DNA of 64,000 nucleotides from GCA-2733415 sp965178635 (GCA_965178635.1 CBCXVT010000008.1:12709-76708), one strand, 5' to 3'. Positions 36,703-45,474 are shown, counted from the stretch's first letter. The notes: generated by a model from the letters alone, not told the origin. Numbers and translations are program-made.

Positions 36703-37497
36703 TTAAGACACATTAAAATCAACCACTAAACCCTCATTATTACGTACATTAAACACCGTATTATCTTCAAAAATTAAATACTGTCCTTTGACACCTTTTA
36801 AAACACCGGAGTAGTCTGGTGTTTTTGACAGGTTTAAACTTTTAACTTTTAATGGATGAGTAATAACTGGGAAATTTAAGTTGAGTAATTCTGCATCTTC
36901 TAAAACATAAGACATAACCTCTTCAGGAAGAAAATTTTGAAGTTCTTGTTTTACTTCTAGTAAATTAGCTTCCGCAACCTCATTTTTAAGCATCGCGCGC
37001 CAATTGGTTTTATCGGCTACATAATTTTTTAAAGCCACCTCTGCAATTCCGGCTAAATATCTATTTGGTGTTTCAACTATTGGCAAAGCTTGTACTGCTC
37101 CTTGATCTATCCAACGGGTTGGCACTTGAGTTTTGCGCGTTACTCCAACTTTTACATTACTACTTAAAGCCAAATACACAATGTGCGGTTGTAATTGTAC
37201 GCGCTGTTCAAATTCTAAATCCCTATCTGCAATACCTAAATGCGCAGTAGATTTTTCTGGATGCATGATCCACTCTCCTGCTTGAGGTGCATCATAAAAA
37301 CACGATTTACAAAACCCTTGTCGGTAAATTTCTTTGTCCTTTGCACAATTCATACATTGGTATTTGTCAAAAGATATAGATATTTTCTTGTCCAACAACT
37401 GATTCACATTCAACACATCATTCTCAAACATCAAATAATACTGTATTGTTTCCTGTAAATCAGTTTGCATTTTTTGTAAGACTCCGTGGTATTGCAT
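36703..37497 (-). CDS. DUF2797-family protein with zinc ribbon
   Basis: The 264-residue product belongs to DUF2797. Residues about 46-65 form a Cys4 zinc ribbon (CMNCAKDKEIYRQGFCKSC). The centre carries HIVYLALSSNVKVGVTRK and TRWIDQGA, which in layout recalls a GIY-YIG-like core, although the canonical GIY and YIG are absent. The C-terminus (KGQYLIFEDNTVFNVRNNE) is strongly conserved, as shown by the remnant copy at 35994. Function unknown; nucleic-acid binding is an inference from the zinc ribbon. It is divergent from the GH3 gene, 44 nt away. Confidence 0.82.
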   Translation of the reverse strand: MQYHGVLQKMQTDLQETIQYYLMFENDVLNVNQLLDKKISISFDKYQCMNCAKDKEIYRQGFCKSCFYDAPQAGEWIMHPEKSTAHLGIADRDLEFEQRVQLQPHIVYLALSSNVKVGVTRKTQVPTRWIDQGAVQALPIVETPNRYLAGIAEVALKNYVADKTNWRAMLKNEVAEANLLEVKQELQNFLPEEVMSYVLEDAELLNLNFPVITHPLKVKSLNLSKTPDYSGVLKGVKGQYLIFEDNTVFNVRNNEGLVVDFNVS

Positions 37498-37541
37498 ATC
37501 AATATTTTTATAGTAAATTTAGGGCTAAAGATAAATTATTT

Positions 37542-39053
37542 ATGCCAATTCCTTTAGTAAATTCTGTAGTCTCTTGGTTTTTGAAAAAACGAATTCATCA
37601 AATAGAATTCTTTTCAAAGTACCCGAATGAAGTACAGCATGAGTTGTTATTTAATTTATTACAACAGGCTAAACACACTACTGTAGGTCAGCAATACGAC
37701 TTTAAATCTATCAGAACTTATGAAGATTTTATTGCACGTATTCCTGTTGTAAACTATGAAGATATTGAACCATTAATCACCAAATCACGACAAGGAGAAC
37801 AAAACTTATTTTGGGAATCACCTATAAAATGGTTTGCAAAATCTAGTGGAACTACAAATGCAAAAAGCAAATTTATTCCCGTAAGTCAAGAATCTCTTGA
37901 TGATTGTCATTACAAAGGTAGTAAAGATTTATTGTGCCTTTACCTAAACAACAATGAAGACTCACAATTGTTTACAGGAAAGGGCTTACGCCTAGGCGGC
38001 AGTAAAGAATTATACCAGGAAAACGGTACTGTTTTTGGTGATTTATCTGCAATACTTATTGATAACATGCCATTTTGGGCAGAATTTAGCTCTACACCTA
38101 GCAGTAAAGTATCTTTAATGGACAGTTGGGAAACTAAACTTCAGGCAATAGTTGATGAAACTATTAATGAAAATGTGACCAGTTTAGCAGGAGTGCCTTC
38201 TTGGATGTTGGTGCTACTTAATCAGGTTCTAGAAACCACACAAAACAAACATCTTTTAGAAGTTTGGGAAAACCTAGAAGTCTATTTCCATGGCGGGGTG
38301 AGTTTTGAGCCTTATCGCGACCAGTACAAAAAGTTATTACCAAAAAGTAATTTCAAGTATTATGAAATTTATAATGCCTCCGAAGGCTTCTTTGCCATAC
38401 AAGACAGAAATGATTCATCTGAATTACTTTTAATGTTAGATTACGGGATATTTTATGAGTTTTCAGACATGCGAACTTATGGCACCAGTCAGCAAAAAAT
38501 GATGCCCTTAAGTGAAGTTGAAATTGGAGTGAATTACGCTGTAATTATCACCACTAATGCTGGGCTGTGGCGCTATCAAATTGGTGACACTGTACGTTTC
38601 ACTTCAATTAGTCCGTATAGAATTAAAGTCACTGGCCGCACAAAACATCACATCAATGTTTTTGGAGAAGAATTGATGATTGAAAACACCGACGAAGCTT
38701 TAAAAATTGCTTGCGAAAAAACAAATTCAGAAATTAAAGAGTATACCGCAGCGCCAATTTTTATGAAAGGCAAAGACAAAGGCGCACACGAATGGCTTAT
38801 TGAATTTAAAACCGCACCCGAAAACATTGCTTACTTTTCTGAACTATTAGATAACGCTTTAAAATCGTTAAACTCAGATTATGAAGCGAAACGTTTTAAT
38901 AACATTACCTTAAATCAACCCAAAGTACATATTGCTAAAACTGGTTTATTTTACAATTGGTTGAAAAACAACAGTAAACTGGGCGGACAAAATAAAATAG
39001 CTCGTTTATCAAACTCTAGGAATTTTATTGAAGAGTTATTAGCTAGTAACTAA
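37542..39053 (+). CDS. GH3-family (auxin-responsive-like) adenylating enzyme
   Basis: GH3 enzymes are ANL-superfamily acyl-adenylate synthetases; the plant members conjugate amino acids to hormones. The start at ATG 37542 (MPIPLVNSVVSWFLKKRI) gives 503 residues; an upstream start would overlap the divergent DUF2797 gene. Phosphate-binding KSSGTTNAKSKFIPVS, the YNASEGFF adenine motif and the WRYQIGDTVRFTS motif are all present. Bacterial GH3 proteins are frequent in Bacteroidota; their substrate is unknown. It is convergent with the epimerase gene and their stop codons overlap. Confidence 0.87.
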   Translation: MPIPLVNSVVSWFLKKRIHQIEFFSKYPNEVQHELLFNLLQQAKHTTVGQQYDFKSIRTYEDFIARIPVVNYEDIEPLITKSRQGEQNLFWESPIKWFAKSSGTTNAKSKFIPVSQESLDDCHYKGSKDLLCLYLNNNEDSQLFTGKGLRLGGSKELYQENGTVFGDLSAILIDNMPFWAEFSSTPSSKVSLMDSWETKLQAIVDETINENVTSLAGVPSWMLVLLNQVLETTQNKHLLEVWENLEVYFHGGVSFEPYRDQYKKLLPKSNFKYYEIYNASEGFFAIQDRNDSSELLLMLDYGIFYEFSDMRTYGTSQQKMMPLSEVEIGVNYAVIITTNAGLWRYQIGDTVRFTSISPYRIKVTGRTKHHINVFGEELMIENTDEALKIACEKTNSEIKEYTAAPIFMKGKDKGAHEWLIEFKTAPENIAYFSELLDNALKSLNSDYEAKRFNNITLNQPKVHIAKTGLFYNWLKNNSKLGGQNKIARLSNSRNFIEELLASN

Positions 39054-40057
39054 GCGCCTTGTTTATAGTTCTTAGCTATTTCAAAAACACTATCGGCTAT
39101 AGGTAAATATTGAAAATTTAGTGTGCTTTTTAATTTAGAATTATCGTAATGTAATTGTTTAAAAGCAGAATTGACATTCGCTTTAAAAAGACTTCTTTTA
39201 CTTCCAGTGAACAAACTCCTTATTTTATCTAATTGTGAGTACACTAACAATTGCCAACGTTGTATTTCTTTTAAGTGTTTCTTGCCACCTATTGAATCTG
39301 TTATAATTCTTAGTAATTTTTTGTACGCTATATTTTCGGAAACAACTATAAATTGCTCGTTTACAACTTCTGAATTTGTAAGAGCAACCATTGCTTTAAC
39401 AACATCATTCACATCAACAATACCTACTGAACCAGTTGTGAAATAATGAAATCCGTTTGCTGCCTTCTTGAAAATCTCTCCTGTACCAGAGGTCCAAAAC
39501 CCAGAACCCAATATAACACCTGGATTTACGATAACAACATCTAAACCTTCTTGAGTGCCTCGCCACACTTCCAATTCAGCATCGTATTTTGTAATAGCAT
39601 AAATATTATTTTTGTTGTTTTCAGGATTCCATGGCGTAGTTTCATTAATTAGAGCATTAACATCTTCACCTAAAGTAGCTATGGAACTCACATGACACAA
39701 TTTTGCAACCTTATGACTCAAACACAAGTTTACAATATTTGCAGTTCCCACAACATTAACGTCTCTTGACGTTTTATAATCTTTAGGATTAAAAGACAAA
39801 TTAGCCGCGCAATGATACACTTGACTTATACCTTTAAACGCTATATCTAAAGCAGGAACATCTGTGACATTAGCTTCAACCCAGTCTATTGTATTAAATA
39901 AATCATCTGGTGTATCTGAATAATATGAGAATATTTTTTTTGTGTGTTCCATTTTTTCTTTTGCCCTATAAATAGCCCTAACTCTTTTTTGCTGAACTGC
40001 TAACTTATATAACAAATGTGCACCCAATAACCCTGTTCCTCCTGTGACTAAAATCAT
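39050..40057 (-). CDS. NAD-dependent epimerase/dehydratase family protein
   Basis: This short-chain dehydrogenase (335 residues) starts ILVTGGTGLLGAHLL with the nucleotide-binding GGTGLLG at residues 6-12. The Ser in HVSSIATLG and the Tyr/Lys pair in YAITKYDAE form the catalytic set. It resembles dihydroflavonol 4-reductase-like or sugar-epimerase proteins; no substrate can be assigned. The stop (39050-39052) overlaps that of the convergent GH3 gene. tyrS diverges 61 nt upstream. Confidence 0.87.
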   Translation of the reverse strand: MILVTGGTGLLGAHLLYKLAVQQKRVRAIYRAKEKMEHTKKIFSYYSDTPDDLFNTIDWVEANVTDVPALDIAFKGISQVYHCAANLSFNPKDYKTSRDVNVVGTANIVNLCLSHKVAKLCHVSSIATLGEDVNALINETTPWNPENNKNNIYAITKYDAELEVWRGTQEGLDVVIVNPGVILGSGFWTSGTGEIFKKAANGFHYFTTGSVGIVDVNDVVKAMVALTNSEVVNEQFIVVSENIAYKKLLRIITDSIGGKKHLKEIQRWQLLVYSQLDKIRSLFTGSKRSLFKANVNSAFKQLHYDNSKLKSTLNFQYLPIADSVFEIAKNYKQGA

Positions 40058-40091
40058 AAGACCAAATTAGTCTTTTTTCATTTTATACAAT

Positions 40092-40099
40092 TATATTTG
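40092..40099 (+). promoter_or_regulatory. -7 promoter element of tyrS
   Basis: TATATTTG, 19 nt upstream of the ATG at 40119. I see no good -33 TTG. Confidence 0.5.
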
Positions 40100-40118
40100 T
40101 GTAAATTTTAGTAGAAAC

Positions 40119-41411
40119 ATGATGAATTTTGTAGAAGAATTACGCTGGAGAGGCATGCTCCATGATATAATGCCAGAAACTGAGGAATTACTTTTAAAAG
40201 AATCTACAGCTGGTTATATTGGTTTTGATCCAACAGGTGAATCTCTTCACATTGGTAGTTTGGTACAAATCATCATTTTAATGCATTTTCAAAAAGCTGG
40301 TCACACGCCTATTGCATTGGTTGGAGGTGCTACTGGAATGATTGGTGATCCATCTGGGAAATCTGCTGAACGTAATTTATTAAACGAAGAAATTTTAGCT
40401 AAAAATATCGCTGGAATTAGAGGTCAACTAGAACGTTTTATCGATTTTAATTCTGATATCTCTAATAAAGCAGAATTGGTAAATAACTACGATTGGATGA
40501 AAGATTATTCATTCATCGATTTTGCACGTGATATCGGTAAACACATTACTGTCAACTACATGATGGCAAAGGATTCTGTAAAAAAACGTTTAAGTGCAGA
40601 ATCAAAAGTTGGGATGTCATTTACCGAATTTACATACCAATTGTTTCAAGGTTACGATTTCTTGCACTTGTTTAGAGAAAAGAATTGCAAAATTCAAATG
40701 GGTGGTTCAGATCAATGGGGTAACATTACTACTGGTACAGAATTAGTACGACGTGTTGCAGGCGGAAAAGCATATGCAATGACCTGCCCTTTAATCACTA
40801 AAGCTGACGGTACAAAATTCGGAAAAACTGAAGGTGGAAATGTATGGTTAGACAGACACAGAACTTCACCATATAAATTTTACCAATATTGGTTAAACGC
40901 TTCTGATGAAGATGCTGAAAAATATATTAAAATTTTCACATTCTTAGATAAAAAAACTATTGACACTTTAACTACTGAACATAAAGAAACGCCGCATTTA
41001 AGGCTACTACAAAAGAAAGTTGCAGAAGAAGTTACTACTATGGTACATTCTAAAGAAGATTTAGATAGCGCTATAAAAGCTTCTAATATCTTATTTGGAA
41101 AATCAACTTCTGAAGACTTAATGACTTTAGACGAACAAACATTTCTTGATGTTTTTGATGGCGTTACTCAAGCTGAAGTATCAAGAGAAGATATTGATAA
41201 CGGTTTAGATATGATTGGTGCTTTAGCCGCAAAAACTGGGTTTTTAAAATCTAATGGTGATGCTAGACGTGCTTTAAAAGAAAATGCTATTTCTGTAAAT
41301 AAAGAAAAGGTTAAAGAAGATTATAGTATTACTGCTAAAGATTTAATCAATAACAAGTTTGTGTTGCTACAGCGCGGAAAGAAAAACTACTACGTTGTTA
41401 CAGTAAAATAA
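40119..41411 (+). CDS. tyrS: Tyrosyl-tRNA synthetase
   Basis: TyrS charges tRNA-Tyr. The 430-residue product has the class I signature HIGS (residues about 46-49), the DQWGN Tyr-binding region, and the KFGKT variant of KMSKS (in GTKFGKTEGG). A C-terminal S4 RNA-binding domain ends with VLLQRGKKNYYVVTVK. Two consecutive ATG codons stand at the start (40119 and 40122). It is monocistronic with a very long terminator hairpin at 41442. No T-box or other leader structure is visible upstream. Confidence 0.97.
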   Translation: MMNFVEELRWRGMLHDIMPETEELLLKESTAGYIGFDPTGESLHIGSLVQIIILMHFQKAGHTPIALVGGATGMIGDPSGKSAERNLLNEEILAKNIAGIRGQLERFIDFNSDISNKAELVNNYDWMKDYSFIDFARDIGKHITVNYMMAKDSVKKRLSAESKVGMSFTEFTYQLFQGYDFLHLFREKNCKIQMGGSDQWGNITTGTELVRRVAGGKAYAMTCPLITKADGTKFGKTEGGNVWLDRHRTSPYKFYQYWLNASDEDAEKYIKIFTFLDKKTIDTLTTEHKETPHLRLLQKKVAEEVTTMVHSKEDLDSAIKASNILFGKSTSEDLMTLDEQTFLDVFDGVTQAEVSREDIDNGLDMIGALAAKTGFLKSNGDARRALKENAISVNKEKVKEDYSITAKDLINNKFVLLQRGKKNYYVVTVK

Positions 41412-41441
41412 TAGTTCTCAAACAAATACTTAAAACATAAA

Positions 41442-41474
41442 AAAAGCCCAAAACAAAATTTGTTTTGGGCTTTT
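41442..41474. terminator. Strong terminator after tyrS
   Basis: A nearly perfect 33-nt inverted repeat: AAAAGCCCAAAACAAA and its complement around one central base. It is flanked by A- and T-runs on either side, so it can act for both strands. Confidence 0.9.
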
Positions 41475-41578
41475 AAACTAACTAACTTTATGAAAAAAGT
41501 ATTCCCTTTTCACACTATATAAGACGTAATAATCTATAATTTATTACACTTGAATCAAAACTTTAACATTTTTAACAT

Positions 41579-42556
41579 TCACAAAACCATCAAGTTACAA
41601 CCGCGAATATCTGAATTATCAAACCTACCGATAACTTCAAAATCTTCATTTAGCGATTTTCTCCCTAAATCTTGAGTTGCGATAAACGAACATGAATTGA
41701 TGTTTGCTAAGTCAATCACATTCAAACCTCCAGTTTTTCCTGATACCTGAATACTTAATGGATCCTCAGTATCTCTGGTTAACACTTTCATCCAAGGTGG
41801 ACAATTGAAAACACCGTTCCCTTTAGAGTAGGCCTGTGATAATAATTCTGTCATTCCGTATTCAGAGTGAATTTCAGAAACTCCAAATCCGTTTTTAAGT
41901 TCTTGGTGTAATTCAGCTCTAATAAGTTCTTTTCTTCTCCCTTTCATACCTCCAGTTTCCATTACAATTGCATGTGATAAGTCAAACTGATGGTATTCAA
42001 TTAAGTCTAACAACGCGAAAGACACACCTATAAGCAATACTTTTTGCCCTGCGTTATCAAGCGCAATTAACTTCTGTTTTATATCTTCCAAATTATTCAA
42101 ATAAAATCCACTATCTATATGATTTGATTTCTGGATTAAATCATCCACCATATAAATTAATGATGAGCCTTCACGCTCTAGATATGATGGCAATAAGGCT
42201 AGCACGACATAATCTTCAATATCACCGTAAAAATATTCAAAGCCACTCAAATAACTGTTTTCATATACTGAAACATCAGTTACCATATGTTTACTGGTCA
42301 CAGACCCTGTGGTTCCGGAACTTGTAAAAACAACTTTTACGTCTTCATCAGAAGATAAAATTGATTTACTTTTAAAAAACTCAATTGGCAAAAATGGAAT
42401 GTCAGAAATTGTTTTCACATCACTTGGATGCCTATATAGTAAATCACAAAACGAACGATATACTTTGTTGTTCTCAAACTGAAATTGAAATACTTGTAGT
42501 GCCAAGGAAGTAAACTCCTCGTCTGTAGTGATTTTAAAAATTTCTTCTTGAAGCAT
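41579..42556 (-). CDS. Stand-alone LuxE-family acyl-protein synthetase
   Basis: LuxE activates fatty acids as acyl-AMP and passes them to a cysteine for aldehyde production in luminous bacteria. This protein (325 residues from ATG 42556, MLQEEIFKI) has the ANL-type motif FTSSGTTGS, HSEYGMTELLSQAY and a late GRKSLN/GRFDNSDIRG segment. The luxC, luxD, luxA and luxB partners are absent. An acyl-transfer or lipid-linked role other than luminescence is likely. An alternative start at 42595 would overlap the serS terminator, so I reject it. Confidence 0.8.
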   Translation of the reverse strand: MLQEEIFKITTDEEFTSLALQVFQFQFENNKVYRSFCDLLYRHPSDVKTISDIPFLPIEFFKSKSILSSDEDVKVVFTSSGTTGSVTSKHMVTDVSVYENSYLSGFEYFYGDIEDYVVLALLPSYLEREGSSLIYMVDDLIQKSNHIDSGFYLNNLEDIKQKLIALDNAGQKVLLIGVSFALLDLIEYHQFDLSHAIVMETGGMKGRRKELIRAELHQELKNGFGVSEIHSEYGMTELLSQAYSKGNGVFNCPPWMKVLTRDTEDPLSIQVSGKTGGLNVIDLANINSCSFIATQDLGRKSLNEDFEVIGRFDNSDIRGCNLMVL

Positions 42557-42571
42557 ATTCAAAAGTAGCAA

Positions 42572-42603
42572 AAAAAAGCATGCTGAAATAAGCATGCTTT
42601 TTT
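42572..42603 (-). terminator. Terminator of serS
   Basis: A 13-bp stem (AAAAAAGCATGCT / AGCATGCTTTTTT) with a GAAATA loop, followed by T-rich sequence on the reverse strand. Confidence 0.85.
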
Positions 42604-42619
42604 AGTGTATTTATTTATC

Positions 42620-43891
42620 TTAATTAATAATATCGAATCCGGTATATTTCACTAAGCATTCAGGTATTTTAATGCCTTCAGGCGTTTGGTAGTTTTCTAA
42701 TATTCCTGCCAAAACACGTGGTAATGCTAATGCGCTTCCATTTAATGTATGTGCTAAATGCTTTTTATTATTAGCATCTTTATAACGCAATTTCAACCTG
42801 TTAGCTTGATAGTTTTCAAAATTAGACGCTGAACTGATTTCCAACCAACGGTCTTGTGCTGTAGAAAATAATTCAAAATCGTAAGTCATGGCAGCAACAA
42901 ATCCAGTATCACCGCCGCATAAACGTAAAATTCTATATGGTAATTTTAAATCTGCTAAAATATCTTTTATATGATCTACCATTCCATCTAAAGCTTCATA
43001 AGATTTATCTGGATGCTCAAAACGTACTATTTCAACTTTATCAAACTGATGTAATCTGTTCAGCCCTCTAACATGTGCACCATAACTACCTGCTTCTCTT
43101 CTAAAACAAGGTGTATATGCTGTATAACATATTGGGAAATCTTTTTCTGAAATCAACTCATCTCTTAGAATATTTGTCACAGGAACCTCTCCAGTAGGAA
43201 TCAAATACAAATCATCTTGAGCATCATGATACATTTGTCCTTCTTTATCTGGTAATTGCCCAGTTGCAGTTGCTGAAGCTTCATTCACCAAATGTGGTAC
43301 CTGAACTTCAGTATAACCTGCATCTGTATTTTTATCTAAAAAGTATGAAATCAATGCACGTTGTAATCGTGCGCCTTTTCCTTTGTATACAGGAAAACCA
43401 GCACCTGATATTTTATTCCCTAACTCAAAGTCAATAATGTCATATTTCTTTGCCAACTCCCAGTGAGGTAAAGCCCCTTCATGTAAAGTTGGTATTTCTC
43501 CGGCTGCAAATACTTCTTCGTTATCAGTTTCACTATTTCCTGCCTTCACTAATTCATGTGGTACATTTGGGATAGTGTATAATAAATCACTTAAAGATTT
43601 CTGAACCTCATTAACAACTTCTGTTAGCGCTTTTGTTTTTTCTTTAAGCTGAACTGTTTTTTCTTTTAACAGATTTGCTTTTTGAGTCTCCCCACTCTTA
43701 AACAACATTCCAATTTCTTTGGACAATTTATTCAATTCAGCTTGTGTATTATCGAATAACACTTGAGTGCTTCTTCTTTTATCATCTAAAGCTATTACCT
43801 CTTTTAAAATTGGAGCGGCATCAAAATTTCTTTTTTTCAGACCTTCTACAATTAAGTCGGTATTTTCCTTAATAAACTGTACTTGTAACAT
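42620..43891 (-). CDS. serS: Seryl-tRNA synthetase
   Basis: SerS charges tRNA-Ser. The 423-residue product starts with a coiled-coil tRNA-binding arm (residues about 28-100). The class II core follows, with motif 2 (PCFRREAGSYGAHVRGLNRLHQF) and motif 3 (LNGSALALPRVLAGILENYQ). It has its own promoter (TACTTTTG, 43920-43913) and terminator, and is separated from the Usp gene by a further terminator. Confidence 0.97.
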   Translation of the reverse strand: MLQVQFIKENTDLIVEGLKKRNFDAAPILKEVIALDDKRRSTQVLFDNTQAELNKLSKEIGMLFKSGETQKANLLKEKTVQLKEKTKALTEVVNEVQKSLSDLLYTIPNVPHELVKAGNSETDNEEVFAAGEIPTLHEGALPHWELAKKYDIIDFELGNKISGAGFPVYKGKGARLQRALISYFLDKNTDAGYTEVQVPHLVNEASATATGQLPDKEGQMYHDAQDDLYLIPTGEVPVTNILRDELISEKDFPICYTAYTPCFRREAGSYGAHVRGLNRLHQFDKVEIVRFEHPDKSYEALDGMVDHIKDILADLKLPYRILRLCGGDTGFVAAMTYDFELFSTAQDRWLEISSASNFENYQANRLKLRYKDANNKKHLAHTLNGSALALPRVLAGILENYQTPEGIKIPECLVKYTGFDIIN

Positions 43892-43912
43892 TGTTAATTA
43901 TTTTTAGAAAGG

Positions 43913-43920
43913 CAAAAGTA
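43913..43920 (-). promoter_or_regulatory. -7 promoter element of serS
   Basis: TACTTTTG matches TAnnTTTG, 21 nt before the serS ATG. No TTG at a normal -33 distance. Confidence 0.5.
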
Positions 43921-43949
43921 CATATTTTGCTTTTTATATATAAAAAAAA

Positions 43950-43967
43950 CCTCTCAAAAATGAGAGG
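43950..43967 (-). terminator. Terminator of the universal stress protein gene
   Basis: A 7-bp stem (CCTCTCA / TGAGAGG) with a 4-nt loop, followed by eight Ts on the reverse strand. Confidence 0.85.
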
Positions 43968-43991
43968 CTTTCAAATCTAGTGAAAGTTCAC

Positions 43992-44816
43992 TTATATTTT
44001 AAAAGTAACCACTGGTCTTTTTGCGTGATTTACTAAATCTTCACTTATACTTCCATTAAAGAAGTGAGACAACCCTTTTCTACCATGAGTACTCATTGAA
44101 ATAATATCAGCATTAATAGAGTTTCCGAAATTTAAAATTCCTTTTTCTATACTAACATCATTATAAATATTTAATGTATAATTATCTAACTTCACACCTT
44201 CTAAAAACGCATTCATACGTTTTTCTGCTTCTCCAGTAGTCACAAAACTTGACGGCGTATTCACCATTAACAAATGCATTTTAGCGTTCGATTTAGTAGC
44301 AAATTCAATAGCTTTTAAGAATGATGCTTTATACTCTGAAGTAAATTCACAAGCAAAAACAAAGTCATTAATCTTGAAGTTTTCATCTTCTCTTTTGATA
44401 ACTAAAACTGGCACATCTGAAGTTCTTACTACTTTTTCTGTGTTTGATCCAATTACCATTTCTTTAAATCCAGAAGCCCCTCTTGACCCCATGACAATTA
44501 AATCAATATCTTTACCATGAGCAGTATCAATGATACCTTCAAACGCTGTGCTATTTTGAATACCTTCATGAACATCTACTCCTGATAAATAGTCTTTATC
44601 AAGAAACGCTTCAAATTTTTGATGCGCCATTTTCATGAAAAACATAGCTCCCGGAAGCTCACTTGTTTCAATCATAGGGTCAACCATATCAAATGGTAAC
44701 TCTAATAAATGAAGTACATGTAATTCACTATTATACTTTTTTGCTAATTGCGCAGCTACTTTTAAAGCAGATTCTGAACCTGAAGAGAAATCAGTAGGGA
44801 CTAATATTTTTTTCAT
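43992..44816 (-). CDS. Universal stress protein with two Usp domains
   Basis: The 274-residue cytoplasmic protein holds two tandem Usp folds. The first (residues 1 to about 140) starts KKILVPTDFSSGSESALK and has the nucleotide-binding GSRGASGFKEMVIGSNTEKVVRTSDVPVLVI. The second ends in the related STHGRKGLSHFFNGSISEDLVNHAKRPVV. Both keep the G-2x-G-9x-G(S/T) pattern, so ATP or similar nucleotide binding is likely. Expressed under stress in related bacteria. It is divergent from the rimP operon, with regulatory DNA in the 180-bp gap. Confidence 0.9.
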   Translation of the reverse strand: MKKILVPTDFSSGSESALKVAAQLAKKYNSELHVLHLLELPFDMVDPMIETSELPGAMFFMKMAHQKFEAFLDKDYLSGVDVHEGIQNSTAFEGIIDTAHGKDIDLIVMGSRGASGFKEMVIGSNTEKVVRTSDVPVLVIKREDENFKINDFVFACEFTSEYKASFLKAIEFATKSNAKMHLLMVNTPSSFVTTGEAEKRMNAFLEGVKLDNYTLNIYNDVSIEKGILNFGNSINADIISMSTHGRKGLSHFFNGSISEDLVNHAKRPVVTFKI

Positions 44817-44864
44817 ATTAAATTTTAAAGATTAGTAGTTTATTATGATATAAATATACAAAAA

Positions 44865-44885
44865 TTAGTCTAATTCACAGACTAA
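44865..44885. repeat. Inverted repeat in the Usp-rimP intergenic region
   Basis: TTAGTCT, 7 nt, AGACTAA. Lies between the Usp and rimP genes; possibly an operator. Confidence 0.35.
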
Positions 44886-44919
44886 AAATATTTTGTTTTT
44901 ATTGTTCTAAAAAAAGATG

Positions 44920-44927
44920 TATATTTG
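44920..44927 (+). promoter_or_regulatory. -7 promoter element of the rimP-nusA-infB operon
   Basis: TATATTTG matches the consensus. TTG candidates at 44893 and 44902 are 24 and 15 nt upstream of it, neither ideal. The transcript would start near 44933, leaving a leader of roughly 63 nt. Confidence 0.5.
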
Positions 44928-44958
44928 CCTCGCATTTTTTATGTAAAATATGATAAAT

Positions 44959-44983
44959 GAGGGGACAGATGTCCCCTCTTTTT
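44959..44983 (+). promoter_or_regulatory. Terminator-like leader hairpin in front of rimP
   Basis: An 8-bp GC-rich stem (GAGGGGAC / GTCCCCTC) with an AGAT tetraloop is followed at once by TTTTT, ending 13 nt before the rimP ATG. In a promoter-proximal leader this can act as a transcription attenuator or hold up ribosome entry. Leader control of rimP-nusA is known in proteobacteria (nusA operon autoregulation; rimP leader in Rfam), but I claim no homology. Confidence 0.6.
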
Positions 44984-44996
44984 ATAACCAATTACA

Positions 44997-45461
44997 ATGT
45001 TTAAAGAAAAGGTTACTCAATTATTACACGCTGGACTCGAAGAAAAACAAGATTTATTTTTAATCGATTTTTCTGTAGATGCTGGTAATAAAATAAATGT
45101 AGTTATTGATGGTGACAACGGTGTAACTGTTCAAGACTGCATCTTTATCAGTCGCGCTATAGAAAACAATCTAGATCGTGATGAACATGAATTTTCTATA
45201 GATGTTACGTCTTGTGGTGCTACTAGCCCATTAACAATTACAAGACAATACACCAAAAACATTGGTAGGGAATTAGAGGTTAAACTCGTTTCAAGTAAAA
45301 ACATTGAAGGGGAATTAACCAAAGTTGACGAAAATAAAATAACTTTAGAGTGGGACGCTCGCGAACCTAAACCAGTAGGTAAAGGAAAAGTAACCGTTCA
45401 TAAAGTAGAAGAAATAGCTTTCAGCGATATTGTTGAAGCAAAAGTGATGATAAAATTTTAA
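44997..45461 (+). CDS. rimP: Ribosome maturation factor RimP
   Basis: RimP assists 30S subunit maturation. The 154-residue product has the family's N-terminal alpha/beta domain (LFLIDFSVDAGNKINVVIDGDNGVTVQDC, with the conserved ID.D.GV motif) and the SH3-like C-terminal domain (ELTKVDENKITLEW). It is first in the conserved rimP-nusA-infB operon, 13 nt ahead of nusA. An out-of-frame upstream ORF (44950-45063) overlaps its start. Confidence 0.93.
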   Translation: MFKEKVTQLLHAGLEEKQDLFLIDFSVDAGNKINVVIDGDNGVTVQDCIFISRAIENNLDRDEHEFSIDVTSCGATSPLTITRQYTKNIGRELEVKLVSSKNIEGELTKVDENKITLEWDAREPKPVGKGKVTVHKVEEIAFSDIVEAKVMIKF

Positions 45462-45474
45462 TTAAATAAATGTT

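Noticed and set aside
41442..41474. Long inverted repeat after tyrS as a mobile element end
   Set aside because: Single copy, next to a stop codon, with flanking A/T-runs: a terminator.
41579..42556. Luminescence operon
   Set aside because: Only a LuxE-like gene is present; luxA, luxB, luxC and luxD are absent from the neighbourhood.
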